A stretch of DNA of 64,000 nucleotides from Dongia_A sp039808885 (GCA_039808885.1 JBDHTX010000006.1:1-64000); one strand, 5' to 3'. Shown: positions 46,051 through 54,734, numbered from the stretch's first letter. The notes: generated from the sequence alone by a model not told the origin. Made by a program: numbers and translations.

Positions 46051-46865
46051 CGCGCATCCTCGGCGTCGATTTCAGTGGCGCGAGCGACGCGGGGCGGAAG
46101 ATCTGGATCGCCGAAGGCCGCCACAACGCCAAGGGCGCTTTCGCGCTCGTCTCCTGCATCCCGGCGATTGACCTGCCCTCGAGCGGCGCGGCCCCAGCCG
46201 AGGCCATCCCCGCTCTCGTCCGCCATATTGCCGGCCTCGGTGGAATTCCGGGGCGCGCCGCGCGGGTCGGATGCGACTTTCCCTTCAGCCTGCCGCGCGG
46301 CCAGCTCGAGGCGCGGACCTGGCGCGGCTTCGTTCTCGGCTATGCGGGGCGATACGCCACCGCCGATACCTTTCGCGCGGCATTCCGCTCACAGCCGGAA
46401 GCGGCCGCGTTCAAGCGCCTGACCGACCGGGAGGCCAGGACGCCGTTCAACGCCCACAATCTGCGCCTCTATCGCCAGACCTGGTGGGGCATCGCCGGCG
46501 TGCTGGCGCCGCTGGTGCGCAAAGGCGCGGCGACCGTCTATCCGCAGCAGGATCTGCGCGCCGGCAAACCCGCCTTGATCGAGGTCTGCCCGGCCTCGAC
46601 CCTGAAGTCGATCGGGCTCTATCCCTCCTACAAGGGGCGCGGCGCCGCTCCGCGCCGGGCGCGCCAGCGCATCCTGGACGGCCTTATTGCGCGCGGCGCG
46701 CTCGCGGCACCGCCGGCATCCCTGCGCAAGCTGCTGCTCGACAACGAGGGTGGCGACGCGCTCGATGCCGCGATCGCCGCCGTCGCGACCGCGCAAGCCG
46801 ACCTGTCCGGGCCGCCGGATGCCCTGCAGCGCCTGGAAGGTCGCGTCTACTACGAAATCGGCTGA
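46047..46865 (+). CDS. DUF429-like protein (RNase H-fold, predicted nuclease)
   Basis: A 272-residue protein starting with GTG at 46047. It opens with ILGVDFSGASDAG, an acidic strand typical of the ribonuclease H-like fold, followed by VGCDFPFSLP, then FNAHNLRLYRQTWWG, IEVCPASTLK and a terminal GGDALDAAIAAVA. The distribution of acidic residues (D, D, E, D) matches the DUF429 family of predicted nucleases or nucleotide-binding proteins. Real function unknown. Its 3' end overlaps the convergent coq10 gene by 16 bases. Confidence 0.7.
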   Translation: MTRILGVDFSGASDAGRKIWIAEGRHNAKGAFALVSCIPAIDLPSSGAAPAEAIPALVRHIAGLGGIPGRAARVGCDFPFSLPRGQLEARTWRGFVLGYAGRYATADTFRAAFRSQPEAAAFKRLTDREARTPFNAHNLRLYRQTWWGIAGVLAPLVRKGAATVYPQQDLRAGKPALIEVCPASTLKSIGLYPSYKGRGAAPRRARQRILDGLIARGALAAPPASLRKLLLDNEGGDALDAAIAAVATAQADLSGPPDALQRLEGRVYYEIG

Positions 46866-47305
46866 TAGAGCTGATACGCGCGCGCCTCGAAGGCCGCCAC
46901 CATGCGTCGCACCGCCTCGTGGAACAGCACGCCGATCAGCTTCTGCAGCACGATCGAGCTGAACTCGAATTCGAGGTGGAAGTCGATCTGGCACTTGCCC
47001 TCGGCGGTGGGCGAGAAGGTCCAGTTGTTGGTGAGCTGCTTGAACGGGCCGTTGATGTAGTCGACATCGATGCGCAGTTTCGGCCGGTCCAGGGTGACGC
47101 GGCTGGTGAAGCGCTCGCGCACCATCTTGAAGCCGATCATCAGGTCGGCAATCATCGTCTCGCCGGTCGGCGTCTCCTGGCGCTCGCGGATGCGGGCGCC
47201 GGTGCACCAGGGCAGGAATTCCGGGTATTTCGCGACATCGCCCACCAGGGCGAAGATCTGCTCCGGCCGGAAGGGCAGCACCCGACGCTCGCTGTGGACC
47301 TTCAT
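46850..47305 (-). CDS. Coenzyme Q-binding START-domain protein (COQ10/RatA family)
   Basis: A 151-residue START/polyketide-cyclase-fold protein: VLPFRPEQIFALVGDVAKYPEFLPWCTGARI, FKMVRERFTSRVTL, YINGPFKQLTNNWTF and EFEFSSIVLQKLIGVLF. It is related to mitochondrial COQ10, which binds ubiquinone, and to the bacterial RatA proteins. Co-location with lipA is the rule in alphaproteobacteria; the overlap with the lipA stop is four bases. Confidence 0.9.
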   Translation of the reverse strand: MKVHSERRVLPFRPEQIFALVGDVAKYPEFLPWCTGARIRERQETPTGETMIADLMIGFKMVRERFTSRVTLDRPKLRIDVDYINGPFKQLTNNWTFSPTAEGKCQIDFHLEFEFSSIVLQKLIGVLFHEAVRRMVAAFEARAYQLYQPIS

Positions 47306-48273
47306 TCGGCGCCAGTGACCCTAAGCTCCGGAGCTTTCGTCGTCTGCGCCTCGCGCGCGGCCTTCAGGCGGCGGAAATCGTCGCCGGCGTGGTGCGAGGA
47401 CCGGGTCAGCGGCGAGGCGGCCACCAGCAGGAACCCCTTGCCCTGCCCCTGGCGCTTGAACATCTCGAACTCATCCGGCGGCACGAAGCGCTCGACCGCG
47501 TGATGCTTCTTGGTCGGCTGCAGGTACTGGCCGATGGTGAGGAAATCGACGTCGGCGGCGCGCAGGTCGTCCATGACCTGGAAGACTTCCTCATTCGTTT
47601 CACCCAATCCAACCATCAACCCGGACTTGGTGAACATCGTCGGGTCGATCTCCTTCACCGATTGCAGCAGGCGCAGCGAGGTGAAGTAGCGCGCGCCCGG
47701 CCGCACCGAGCGATAGAGCCGTGGCACGGTCTCCAGATTGTGGTTGAACACGTCCGGCCGGGCCTCGACCACCGTGGCCACCGCGCCCGGCTTGTTGAGG
47801 AAGTCCGGCGTCAGAACCTCGATGGTCGTCTCCGGCGACACCGCGCGGATGCGGCGGATCACCTGGGCGAAATGCCCGGCCCCGCCATCCTCCAGGTCGT
47901 CGCGGTCGACCGAGGTGACCACGACGTGGTGCAGGCCGAGCGTGGCGCAGGCCTCGGCCAGATTGTCCGGCTCATGCGGATCGAGCTGGTCCGGCCGTCC
48001 GGTCGCCACGTTGCAGAAGGCGCAGCCCCGCGTGCAGACCGAGCCCAGGATCATGAAGGTGGCGTGCTTCTGCTGCCAGCATTCGCCGATGTTCGGGCAG
48101 GCGGCTTCTTCGCAGACCGTATGCAGGTTGTGCTTGCGCACCAGCGCCTTGGTCTCGGCGTATTCCGCGCTGGTCGGCGCCTTGACGCGAATCCAGTCCG
48201 GCTTGCGCATCGCCATCGGATTGTCCGGGCGATGCGCCTTCTCGGGGTGACGAAGAGCGGTCTTGTCGGTCAT
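47302..48273 (-). CDS. lipA: Lipoyl synthase
   Basis: A 323-residue radical SAM enzyme inserting two sulfurs into protein-bound octanoyl groups. The auxiliary-cluster cysteines are C54, C59 and C65 (CEEAACPNIGEC), and the radical SAM cluster is C80, C84 and C87 (CTRGCAFC). A conserved RSSHHAG motif near the C-terminus supplies the Ser ligand. I use the ATG at 48273. It serves the lipoyl domains of PdhB and PdhC encoded upstream in the same run. Confidence 0.97.
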   Translation of the reverse strand: MTDKTALRHPEKAHRPDNPMAMRKPDWIRVKAPTSAEYAETKALVRKHNLHTVCEEAACPNIGECWQQKHATFMILGSVCTRGCAFCNVATGRPDQLDPHEPDNLAEACATLGLHHVVVTSVDRDDLEDGGAGHFAQVIRRIRAVSPETTIEVLTPDFLNKPGAVATVVEARPDVFNHNLETVPRLYRSVRPGARYFTSLRLLQSVKEIDPTMFTKSGLMVGLGETNEEVFQVMDDLRAADVDFLTIGQYLQPTKKHHAVERFVPPDEFEMFKRQGQGKGFLLVAASPLTRSSHHAGDDFRRLKAAREAQTTKAPELRVTGAE

Positions 48274-48482
48274 AGCGGATCGGTTCGTCTCAAATTGGGC
48301 CAGTCGGCGAAGGCGAACACCCAGAGCATCACGAGATTGAGCAGCGGCACGAAAGCGGTCAGGAACCACCAGCCCGAATAGCCCGCTTTCCGGATGATCT
48401 TGACGTAGGGAACGATGACGACCAGCAGCGCGATCAAGCCGCCAATCAACTCGCCTAGTGAAAGTCCGTCTTCGGGCCCCAT
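48270..48482 (-). CDS. Small two-segment membrane protein
   Basis: A 70-residue protein with two hydrophobic helices, LIGGLIALLVVIVPYVKII (about 12-30) and WWFLTAFVPLLNLVMLWVFAFA (about 38-59), joined by RKAGYSG. The RKAGxSGWW…NLxMLWVFAFA pattern is common in small alphaproteobacterial membrane proteins of unknown role. It overlaps lipA by four bases (ATGA) and follows lpd by 16 bases, so it is translated within that operon. Confidence 0.7.
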   Translation of the reverse strand: MGPEDGLSLGELIGGLIALLVVIVPYVKIIRKAGYSGWWFLTAFVPLLNLVMLWVFAFADWPNLRRTDPL

Positions 48483-48498
48483 CGTCGTCGATCCCCGC

Positions 48499-49899
48499 TC
48501 ACATATGCAGCGTCTGGCCGTAGGCCGCCAACACCGCCTCGTGCATCATTTCCGACAGGGTCGGATGCGGGAAGACGGTGTGCATCAGCTCGGCCTCGGT
48601 CGTCTCCATGGTCTTGGCAATGGTATAGCCCTGGATCAGTTCCGTCACCTCCGCCCCGATCATATGTGCCCCGAGCAATTCGCCGGTCTTGCCGTCGAAC
48701 ACGGTCTTGATCAGGCCCTCCGGCTCGCCGAGGGCGATGGCCTTGCCGTTGCCGATGAAGGGGAATTTTCCCACCTTCACCTGGTAACCCTTGTCCTTGG
48801 CCGCCTGCTCGGTCAGGCCGACGCTCGCCACCTGGGGCATGCAATAGGTGCACCCCGGGATGTTGCGGGTATCCATCGGATGGACGCCTTTGACCCCGGC
48901 GATCTTCTCGACGCAGATGACGCCTTCGTGCATCGCCTTGTGGGCCAGCCAGGGCGGCCCGGCCAAATCGCCGATGGCATAGACACCCGGCTCGCCCGTG
49001 GCGCCGTAGCCGTCGATCACGACATGGGTCTTCTCGACCTTCACCTTGGTGCCTTCGAGGCCCAAATTCTCCACGTTGCCGACGATGCCGACGGCCAGGA
49101 TGACGCGGTCGACGGTGATCTCCTGGGACTTGCCGCCGGCCTCGATCGTCGCGGTCACGCTGTTGGCGCCCTTTTTCAGCGCCTTCACCGTGGCGGAGGT
49201 GAGGATCTTCATGCCCTGCTTCTCGAACGCCTTCTTGGCGAAGGCGGAGATTTCGGCATCCTCGACCGGCAACACGCGGTCCATCACCTCGACCACCGTC
49301 ACCTCGGCGCCGAGGGTGCGGTAGAAGCTGGCGAACTCGATGCCGATGGCGCCGCTGCCGACCACCAGCAGCGATTTCGGCATCATGGTCGGCACCATCG
49401 CTTCCTTGTAGGTCCAGACCAGCTTGCCGTCCGGCTCCAGGCCCGGCAGCGTGCGCGCCCGGGCGCCTGTCGCCAGGATGATGTTCTTGGCGGTCAGATC
49501 GGCGACGGGCTTGCCGTCCTTCTCGACCTTGAGCTTGCCGGCGCCGTTGAGCTTCGCCTGGCCGTCGAACACCGTCACCTTGTTCTTCTTCAACAGGTGC
49601 GCGACGCCGTTGGACAGCTGCTTCGACACCTTGCGCGAGCGCTCGACCACCTTGGCGAGGTCGAAGGTGACGTTGCTGGCGCTCCAGCCATAAGCGTCGG
49701 CATGCTTCATCAGGTGGCCCACCTCGGCCGAGCGCAGCAGCGCCTTGGTCGGGATGCAGCCCCAGTTGAGGCAGATGCCGCCCAGATGCTCGCGCTCGAC
49801 ACAGGCCGTCTTCAGGCCCAGCTGCGCCGCGCGGATCGCCGCGACATAGCCGCCCGGCCCGCCGCCCACCACAATGAGATCGAAATTCGTGTCGGTCAT
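48499..49899 (-). CDS. lpdA: Dihydrolipoyl dehydrogenase (E3)
   Basis: A 466-residue flavoenzyme reoxidising dihydrolipoamide. FAD-binding GGGPGGYVAA is near residues 12-21, the redox disulfide is C43/C48 (GGICLNWGCIP), the NAD-binding VVGSGAIGIEFA is central, and the catalytic His-Glu pair is in FPHPTLSEMMHEA. Downstream of pdhABC, it is probably the E3 of that complex. Confidence 0.97.
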   Translation of the reverse strand: MTDTNFDLIVVGGGPGGYVAAIRAAQLGLKTACVEREHLGGICLNWGCIPTKALLRSAEVGHLMKHADAYGWSASNVTFDLAKVVERSRKVSKQLSNGVAHLLKKNKVTVFDGQAKLNGAGKLKVEKDGKPVADLTAKNIILATGARARTLPGLEPDGKLVWTYKEAMVPTMMPKSLLVVGSGAIGIEFASFYRTLGAEVTVVEVMDRVLPVEDAEISAFAKKAFEKQGMKILTSATVKALKKGANSVTATIEAGGKSQEITVDRVILAVGIVGNVENLGLEGTKVKVEKTHVVIDGYGATGEPGVYAIGDLAGPPWLAHKAMHEGVICVEKIAGVKGVHPMDTRNIPGCTYCMPQVASVGLTEQAAKDKGYQVKVGKFPFIGNGKAIALGEPEGLIKTVFDGKTGELLGAHMIGAEVTELIQGYTIAKTMETTEAELMHTVFPHPTLSEMMHEAVLAAYGQTLHM

Positions 49900-49935
49900 G
49901 ATCGTGGTCCCCCTGGCAAGTCAGTTGGCGGCAAA

Positions 49936-50322
49936 TCAATTGGCATTCTGGTCGGTCGACCTGGCGCAGTCGGTGACGATCTTCTGGCGCTGCGGTCGCA
50001 GCGCAGGGTCCGTCATCACGGTCTTCAACGCGGCGATCTGGTCGTCGCTGATCAAGGCGATGATGCCGTCGACGGAGCAGCCGCAGAATTTCTCGGAAAC
50101 CGCCTGCTCGCGCGCGCCGAAGGTCTTGCCCTCGGATTCCAGCCGCAACTCGACATCCGCCATGCAGCGCTCATAGGCGCCGTTGCGGAACCCCGCGCGA
50201 TAGCTTTTCACGCTCTCCGGATTGCCGGTATCGACCTCCTGCGCCATGGCGCCGGTCGCGACGAAGCCGGTCGCCGCCAGCATGGCGAGGAACTTAACAT
50301 GGGCAGGGCGGAATGCGGCCAT
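49936..50322 (-). CDS. Secreted four-cysteine protein, paralogue 1
   Basis: A 128-residue exported protein. The signal peptide ends at AMA-Q (about residue 28). The mature part is mostly helical and holds cysteines spaced C-x26-C-x-C-x36-C (YERC, KFCGCS, VTDC). The neighbour at 50333-50692 has the same spacing to within one residue, with little other identity apart from (K/E)x(F/Y)CxC(S/T) and a following L/I-[ST]-x-x-[EQ]-I. I do not recognise the family. The CxC and flanking cysteines suggest two disulfides or metal binding in the periplasm. Lies between pdhC and lpdA. Confidence 0.7.
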   Translation of the reverse strand: MAAFRPAHVKFLAMLAATGFVATGAMAQEVDTGNPESVKSYRAGFRNGAYERCMADVELRLESEGKTFGAREQAVSEKFCGCSVDGIIALISDDQIAALKTVMTDPALRPQRQKIVTDCARSTDQNAN

Positions 50323-50332
50323 AAGGTGGACC

Positions 50333-50692
50333 TCAACCGCCGCCGGTCAGGTTCGAGCCGACCTTCCGGGCGCGTTCCTGGCACTCGACAAAGTACGGTT
50401 TCATCTTGCCGGCCGCCGGCTCGGCTTCCGGATTGACGGCGAAGGCGATGATCTCTTCCGCCGTCAGATCGCTGACGACCGCCTGGCTGGTGCAGGAGCA
50501 GTATTTGACCATCACCGCATGCGCCGCCGGATTGTCCGGGTCGAGGTTCTGCGCCTTCCATTCCTCCTGCATGGCTTTCTCGCAGGAGGCGGTGAAATAG
50601 TCGAAGAACTGCTTCTCAAGGGGCTCGGCGGCGGAGGCTGGCGATGCCGCATCGGCCGCTGCCAGGATCAGCAACAATCCAAATGCCGTCAC
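50333..50692 (-). CDS. Secreted four-cysteine protein, paralogue 2
   Basis: A 119-residue exported protein, starting with GTG at 50692. The signal peptide is TAFGLLLILAAADAASPASA. Cysteines follow C-x27-C-x-C-x36-C (TASC, KYCSCT, FVEC), matching paralogue 1. The frame stays open upstream to 50821, but that part is translated repeat sequence, so I exclude it. The GTG itself lies in the terminal CGTCAC of the repeat, and CCAAGGCTTGGG in the repeat is the only candidate for a ribosome site. It is 10 bases above paralogue 1. Confidence 0.65.
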   Translation of the reverse strand: MTAFGLLLILAAADAASPASAAEPLEKQFFDYFTASCEKAMQEEWKAQNLDPDNPAAHAVMVKYCSCTSQAVVSDLTAEEIIAFAVNPEAEPAAGKMKPYFVECQERARKVGSNLTGGG

Positions 50693-50803
50693 CCCAAGGC
50701 TTGGCCCCCCTGGAGTCCCACGGCGGGTCCACGATTTTGCTTGCGATGCCACCGCCCTGCTCACGAGAACTCGTGGATGCCAAGGCCAAGCCTTGGCATG
50801 ACG
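50687..50803. repeat. CTTGG-loop double-hairpin repeat (degenerate copy, 117 bases)
   Basis: Bounded by CGTCAC and ATGACG. The right terminal hairpin is GCCAAGG-CTTGG-CCTTGGC (read on the minus strand), followed by an ATCCACGAG block. The left hairpin is partly decayed. Compared with the copies at 55167 and 59810, the stem sequence is entirely different while the CTTGG loop and the end motif are kept. It fills the gap between pdhC and the four-cysteine genes. Confidence 0.7.
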
Positions 50804-50839
50804 GTGCAGGCGGATGTGCATATGCCGAGGCGCACCGAG

Positions 50840-52135
50840 CTACACCAGCATCGAGAGCGGGTTCTCGATCAGCTTCTTGAACGCCGCCATGAACTCCGCG
50901 CCGATGGCGCCGTCCACCACGCGGTGATCGACCGAGAGCGTGCAGCTCATCACCGTGGCGATGGCGAGCTGGCCGTTCTTGACCACCGCGCGCTGCTCGC
51001 CGGCGCCGACCGACAGGATGCAGCCCTGCGGCGGGTTGATGATGGCGGCGAAGTCCTTGATGCCGAACATGCCGAGATTGGAGACCGAGAAGCTGCCGCC
51101 GGTGTAGTCCTCCGGCTTCAGCTTGCCGTCCTTGGCGCGCGCCGCCAGCGCCTTCATCTCGTTGGAGATCTCCGACAGCCGCTTGTCCTCCGCGTTGCGG
51201 ATGATCGGCGTGATCAGGCCGTTGGGGATGGCGACGGCCACCGAGATGTCGGCGCTCTTGTACATCTTCACGCCGTCATCGCTCCACGACGCATTGGCCG
51301 CCGGTACCTGCTTCAGGGCCACGGCGCTGGCCTTGATGACGAAGTCGTTGACCGAGAGCTTGAAGGCGCCCTTGCCCTCTTTCGGCGCGGCGTTGTTGAT
51401 CTCCTCGCGCGCCTTCAGCAGCCGGTCGATCTCGCAATCGATGGTCAGGTAGAAGTGCGGCACGAACTGCTTCGATTCCTGCAGCCGCCGCGCGATGGTC
51501 TTGCGCATCGAGGTGTGGGCGACCAGGTCGAATTGCGGCTCGCCGAAGGCCGGGGTTCCGGGCACGCCGGGGGCGCTCGGCATCGCCTTGGCCGCGGCCG
51601 GAGCGGGTGCTGCTTTCGCGCCGCCGCCGGCGGCCGCCTTCTCGATGTCGGTCTTCACGATGCGGCCATGCGGACCGGAGCCCACGACACGCGACAGATC
51701 GAGGCCATGCTGCTGCGCCAGGCGCTTGGCGAGCGGCGAGGCAATGACGCGGGCGCCAGATGTCGCCACGGGCGCGGAAGCCTGCGGCGGGGCGGCCTTT
51801 GGCGCGTCCGCTTTCGCCGGCGCGGGAGCCGCGGCGGCTTTCGGCGCGTCACCTGCCTTGATCTCACCCCGTTTGATATCCGTGGCGCTCTCGCCCTCTT
51901 CCAGCAGCACGGCGATCACGTCGTTGACCTTGACGCCCTGACTGCCCGCGGCGACCAGGATCTTGCCCAGCTTGCCCTCGTCGGCGGCCTCGACCTCCAT
52001 GGTCGCCTTGTCGGTCTCGATCTCGGCGATCACGTCGCCGGGCTTCACCGCGTCGCCTTCCTTCTTCAACCAGCGGGCCAGGTTGCCCTCGGTCATGGTC
52101 GGCGACAGGGCGGGCATCAGGATGTTGATGGGCAT
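50840..52135 (-). CDS. pdhC: Pyruvate dehydrogenase E2 (dihydrolipoyl acetyltransferase)
   Basis: A 431-residue acyltransferase. A single lipoyl domain has lipoyl-Lys K43 (ETDKATMEVEA). A Pro/Ala-rich linker leads to the E1/E3-binding domain (ASPLAKRLAQQHGLDLSRVVGSGPHGRI), then the catalytic domain with HRVVDGA at about 400-406. The C-terminus is …IENPLSMLV. It forms the core of the complex whose E1 subunits are encoded just upstream (12-base gap). Confidence 0.97.
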   Translation of the reverse strand: MPINILMPALSPTMTEGNLARWLKKEGDAVKPGDVIAEIETDKATMEVEAADEGKLGKILVAAGSQGVKVNDVIAVLLEEGESATDIKRGEIKAGDAPKAAAAPAPAKADAPKAAPPQASAPVATSGARVIASPLAKRLAQQHGLDLSRVVGSGPHGRIVKTDIEKAAAGGGAKAAPAPAAAKAMPSAPGVPGTPAFGEPQFDLVAHTSMRKTIARRLQESKQFVPHFYLTIDCEIDRLLKAREEINNAAPKEGKGAFKLSVNDFVIKASAVALKQVPAANASWSDDGVKMYKSADISVAVAIPNGLITPIIRNAEDKRLSEISNEMKALAARAKDGKLKPEDYTGGSFSVSNLGMFGIKDFAAIINPPQGCILSVGAGEQRAVVKNGQLAIATVMSCTLSVDHRVVDGAIGAEFMAAFKKLIENPLSMLV

Positions 52136-52147
52136 GATCCCCTCCCC

Positions 52148-53524
52148 TCAGCGATAGGTGACGCGCCGGACGGCGTCGACGACCTGCTCGACCTGCGGCA
52201 GGGCCAGTTTTTCCAGATTGGCGGCATAGGGCATCGGCACGTCGGCGCCGTGCACCCGCACCACCGGCGCATCGAGCCAGTCGAAGGCCTGCTCCATCGC
52301 CACGGCGGCGAGCTCCGAGCCGATGCCGGCGAAGGGCCAGCCCTCCTCCACCGAAACCAGGCGATTGGTGCGCTTCACCGAGTCAACGATGGTGTCGGTG
52401 TCGAGCGGGCGGATGGTTCTGAGGTCGATGACTTCCGCCTCGATCCCCTGCTTCGCCAGTTCCTCCGCGGCGGCCAGCGCCACGCCGACCATGCGCGAGA
52501 AGGCGGTGATGGTCACATGCTGGCCGGGGCGCACGATCTTCGCCTTGCCGATCGGCACGATCCAGTCTGGATCGGTCGGCACCGCGAAGCTCTGGCCGTA
52601 CATCACCTCGTTCTCGAGGAAGATGACCGGGTTCGGATCGCGGATCGCGGCCTTCAGCAGCCCCTTGGCGTCCGCCGCCGACCAGGGCGACACGACCTTC
52701 AGGCCCGGGCAATGCGCGTACCAGCTGGCGTAGCATTGCGAGTGCTGCGCGGCGACGCGCGCGGCAGCACCGTTGGGGCCGCGGAACACGATCGGGCAGC
52801 CCATCTGGCCACCGGCCATATAGAGCGTCTTGGCCGCCGAGTTGATGATGTGATCGATCGCCTGCATGGCGAAATTGAAGGTCATGAACTCGACGATGGG
52901 GCGCAGGCCCGCCATCGCCGCGCCGGTGCCGAGGCCGGCGAAGCCGTATTCGGTGATCGGCGTGTCAATGACGCGCTTGGCGCCGAATTCCTCGAGCAGG
53001 CCCTGGCTGACCTTGTAGGCGCCCTGGTATTCGGCGACTTCCTCGCCCATCAGGAAGACCTTGTCGTCGCGGCGCATCTCCTCCGCCATGGCGTCGCGGA
53101 GCGCCTCGCGCACGGTCTGGGTGTGCGTCTCGCCCTTGTAGTCGGCCTCGACCGGTGCCGCGGCCCTGGGGGCCGGGGCCGCCTCGGGTGCCTTCGCCTG
53201 GGCGGGCACCGGAACAGGCGCGGGTGCTTCGGCTTTGGCGGCGGATTTCGGCGCCGACTTTGGCGCCGCGCCCGCGGCCTCGCCTTCGCTGCGCACGATG
53301 GCGATCGGCGTGTTGACGGCGACGCCCTCGGTGCCGGCCTCGACCAGGATCTTGTCGAGGATGCCTTCCTCGACCGCTTCGACTTCCATCGTCGCCTTGT
53401 CGGTCTCGATCTCGGCCAGGATATCGCCCGGCTTCACGGCATCGCCGACCGACTTGCTCCACTTGGACAGCTTGCCCTCGGTCATGGTGGGCGACAGGGC
53501 GGGCATCAGGACTTCAACGGCCAT
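52148..53524 (-). CDS. pdhB: Pyruvate dehydrogenase E1 beta with N-terminal lipoyl domain
   Basis: A 458-residue protein. Residues 1-80 form a lipoyl domain almost identical in its core to that of PdhC (lipoyl-Lys K43, ETDKATMEVEA), then a ~50-residue Ala/Pro linker, then the transketolase-like E1-beta (TVREALRDAMAEEMRRD onward, with the DTPITEYGFAGLGTGAAM motif). The fused lipoyl domain is characteristic of alphaproteobacterial PDH. Confidence 0.97.
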   Translation of the reverse strand: MAVEVLMPALSPTMTEGKLSKWSKSVGDAVKPGDILAEIETDKATMEVEAVEEGILDKILVEAGTEGVAVNTPIAIVRSEGEAAGAAPKSAPKSAAKAEAPAPVPVPAQAKAPEAAPAPRAAAPVEADYKGETHTQTVREALRDAMAEEMRRDDKVFLMGEEVAEYQGAYKVSQGLLEEFGAKRVIDTPITEYGFAGLGTGAAMAGLRPIVEFMTFNFAMQAIDHIINSAAKTLYMAGGQMGCPIVFRGPNGAAARVAAQHSQCYASWYAHCPGLKVVSPWSAADAKGLLKAAIRDPNPVIFLENEVMYGQSFAVPTDPDWIVPIGKAKIVRPGQHVTITAFSRMVGVALAAAEELAKQGIEAEVIDLRTIRPLDTDTIVDSVKRTNRLVSVEEGWPFAGIGSELAAVAMEQAFDWLDAPVVRVHGADVPMPYAANLEKLALPQVEQVVDAVRRVTYR

Positions 53525-53539
53525 TCTTCCCTCCCCGGT

Positions 53540-54547
53540 TCAGGCGCTGACCAGCACATCGGTCCACAGCTCGGACGGATCCGGCTCGGGCGATTGCTGG
53601 GCGAATTCGGTGGCGGCGGAGACGATCTCCTTGATCTCGCGGTCGAAGTCCTTGAGCTTCGCCTCGTCGGCGATCTTGTTCTTCAGCAGGTGGTCGCGCA
53701 GCCGGTCGATCGGGTCGTGCTCCTGGCGCATCTTGGCGACCTCTTCCTTGGTCCGGTATTTCGCCGGATCGGACATCGAATGGCCGCGATAGCGATAGGT
53801 CATCATCTCCAGGATGAAGGGCCCATTGCCCTCGCGCGCATGGGCCAGCGCCGCGGCGCCCGCCTTGCGCACGTTCATCACGTCCATGCCGTCGACGCGC
53901 TCGCCCGGGATGCCGTAGGCGACGCCGCGCTTGTAGAGCTCGGTGCCGGCCGAGGCCCGGTGCACGCTGGTGCCCATGGCGTATTTGTTGTTCTCGATGA
54001 TGTAGACGATGGGCAGCTTCCACAAAGCCGCCATGTTCAGGGATTCATAGACTTGGCCCTGGTTGATGGCGCCGTCGCCCAGGTAGCACATGGTGACCTT
54101 GCCATCGTTGCGGTACTTGTGGGCGAAGGCGAGGCCGGTGCCCAGCGGCACCTGGCCGCCGACGATGCCGTGGCCGCCGTAGAAGCCCTTCTCGCGGCTG
54201 AACATGTGCATCGAGCCGCCCTTGCCGCGCGAATAGCCGCCGCGCCGGCCGGTCAGCTCGGCCATGACGCCCTTGGCGTCCATGCCGCAGGCCAGCATGT
54301 GGCCGTGGTCGCGGTAGGAGGTGATGACGGTGTCGCCCGGCTCGGACGCCGCCTGCATGCCGACCACCACGGCCTCCTGGCCGATATAGAGGTGGCAGAA
54401 GCCGCCGATCAGGCCCATGCCGTAGAGTTGGCCGGCCTTTTCCTCGAAGCGGCGGATCAGCAGCATGTCGCGGTAGTGGGTGAGAATCTCTTGCGGGCTG
54501 ATCTCGGCGGCGGATTTGGCCGAGCGGCTCTGCGCGGGTTTCGCCAT
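53540..54547 (-). CDS. pdhA: Pyruvate dehydrogenase E1 alpha
   Basis: A 335-residue thiamine-diphosphate enzyme subunit. The ThDP motif is GDGAINQGQVYESLNMAALW…ENNKYAMGT, and the phosphorylation-loop-like YRYRGHSMSDPAKYRT is conserved. First gene of pdhABC; 15 bases separate it from pdhB. The 187-base upstream region holds a palindrome and three GTTAAC sites. Confidence 0.97.
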   Translation of the reverse strand: MAKPAQSRSAKSAAEISPQEILTHYRDMLLIRRFEEKAGQLYGMGLIGGFCHLYIGQEAVVVGMQAASEPGDTVITSYRDHGHMLACGMDAKGVMAELTGRRGGYSRGKGGSMHMFSREKGFYGGHGIVGGQVPLGTGLAFAHKYRNDGKVTMCYLGDGAINQGQVYESLNMAALWKLPIVYIIENNKYAMGTSVHRASAGTELYKRGVAYGIPGERVDGMDVMNVRKAGAAALAHAREGNGPFILEMMTYRYRGHSMSDPAKYRTKEEVAKMRQEHDPIDRLRDHLLKNKIADEAKLKDFDREIKEIVSAATEFAQQSPEPDPSELWTDVLVSA

Positions 54548-54708
54548 GAAAGGGTCCCCTGACTGGCTGGAGTGGCGCGTTGGGTGGATCTGATCACCGC
54601 CCGGAACCGGCTTTGCGCCTTGTGACCGGGGCGTCTCGCGCGGATTATCCGTGCACCTCCAGCAAAAAGCAAGAAGGTTAACGCCTTGTTACAATTATGG
54701 AATTTAGA

Positions 54709-54729
54709 GTTAACTGGAATTCAGTTAAC
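54709..54729. promoter_or_regulatory. Palindrome between ftsB and pdhA
   Basis: Arms GTTAACTG and CAGTTAAC are separated by five bases. A third GTTAAC lies at 54677-54682. It begins five bases beyond the ftsB stop and no T-run follows, so an operator of the pdh promoter is likelier than a terminator. The spacing does not fit the CtrA consensus (TTAA-N7-TTAA). Confidence 0.4.
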
Positions 54730-54734
54730 ACGCA

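Noticed and set aside
50222..54562. Very long open frame on the plus strand across the pdh/lpd region
   Set aside because: It is antisense to pdhA, pdhB and pdhC, whose motifs are complete; long antisense frames are expected in very GC-rich DNA, and the product is a low-complexity His/Arg/Gly-rich sequence without domains.
54709..54729. CtrA binding site
   Set aside because: The two TTAA elements are 11 bases apart, not the 7 required by the CtrA consensus.
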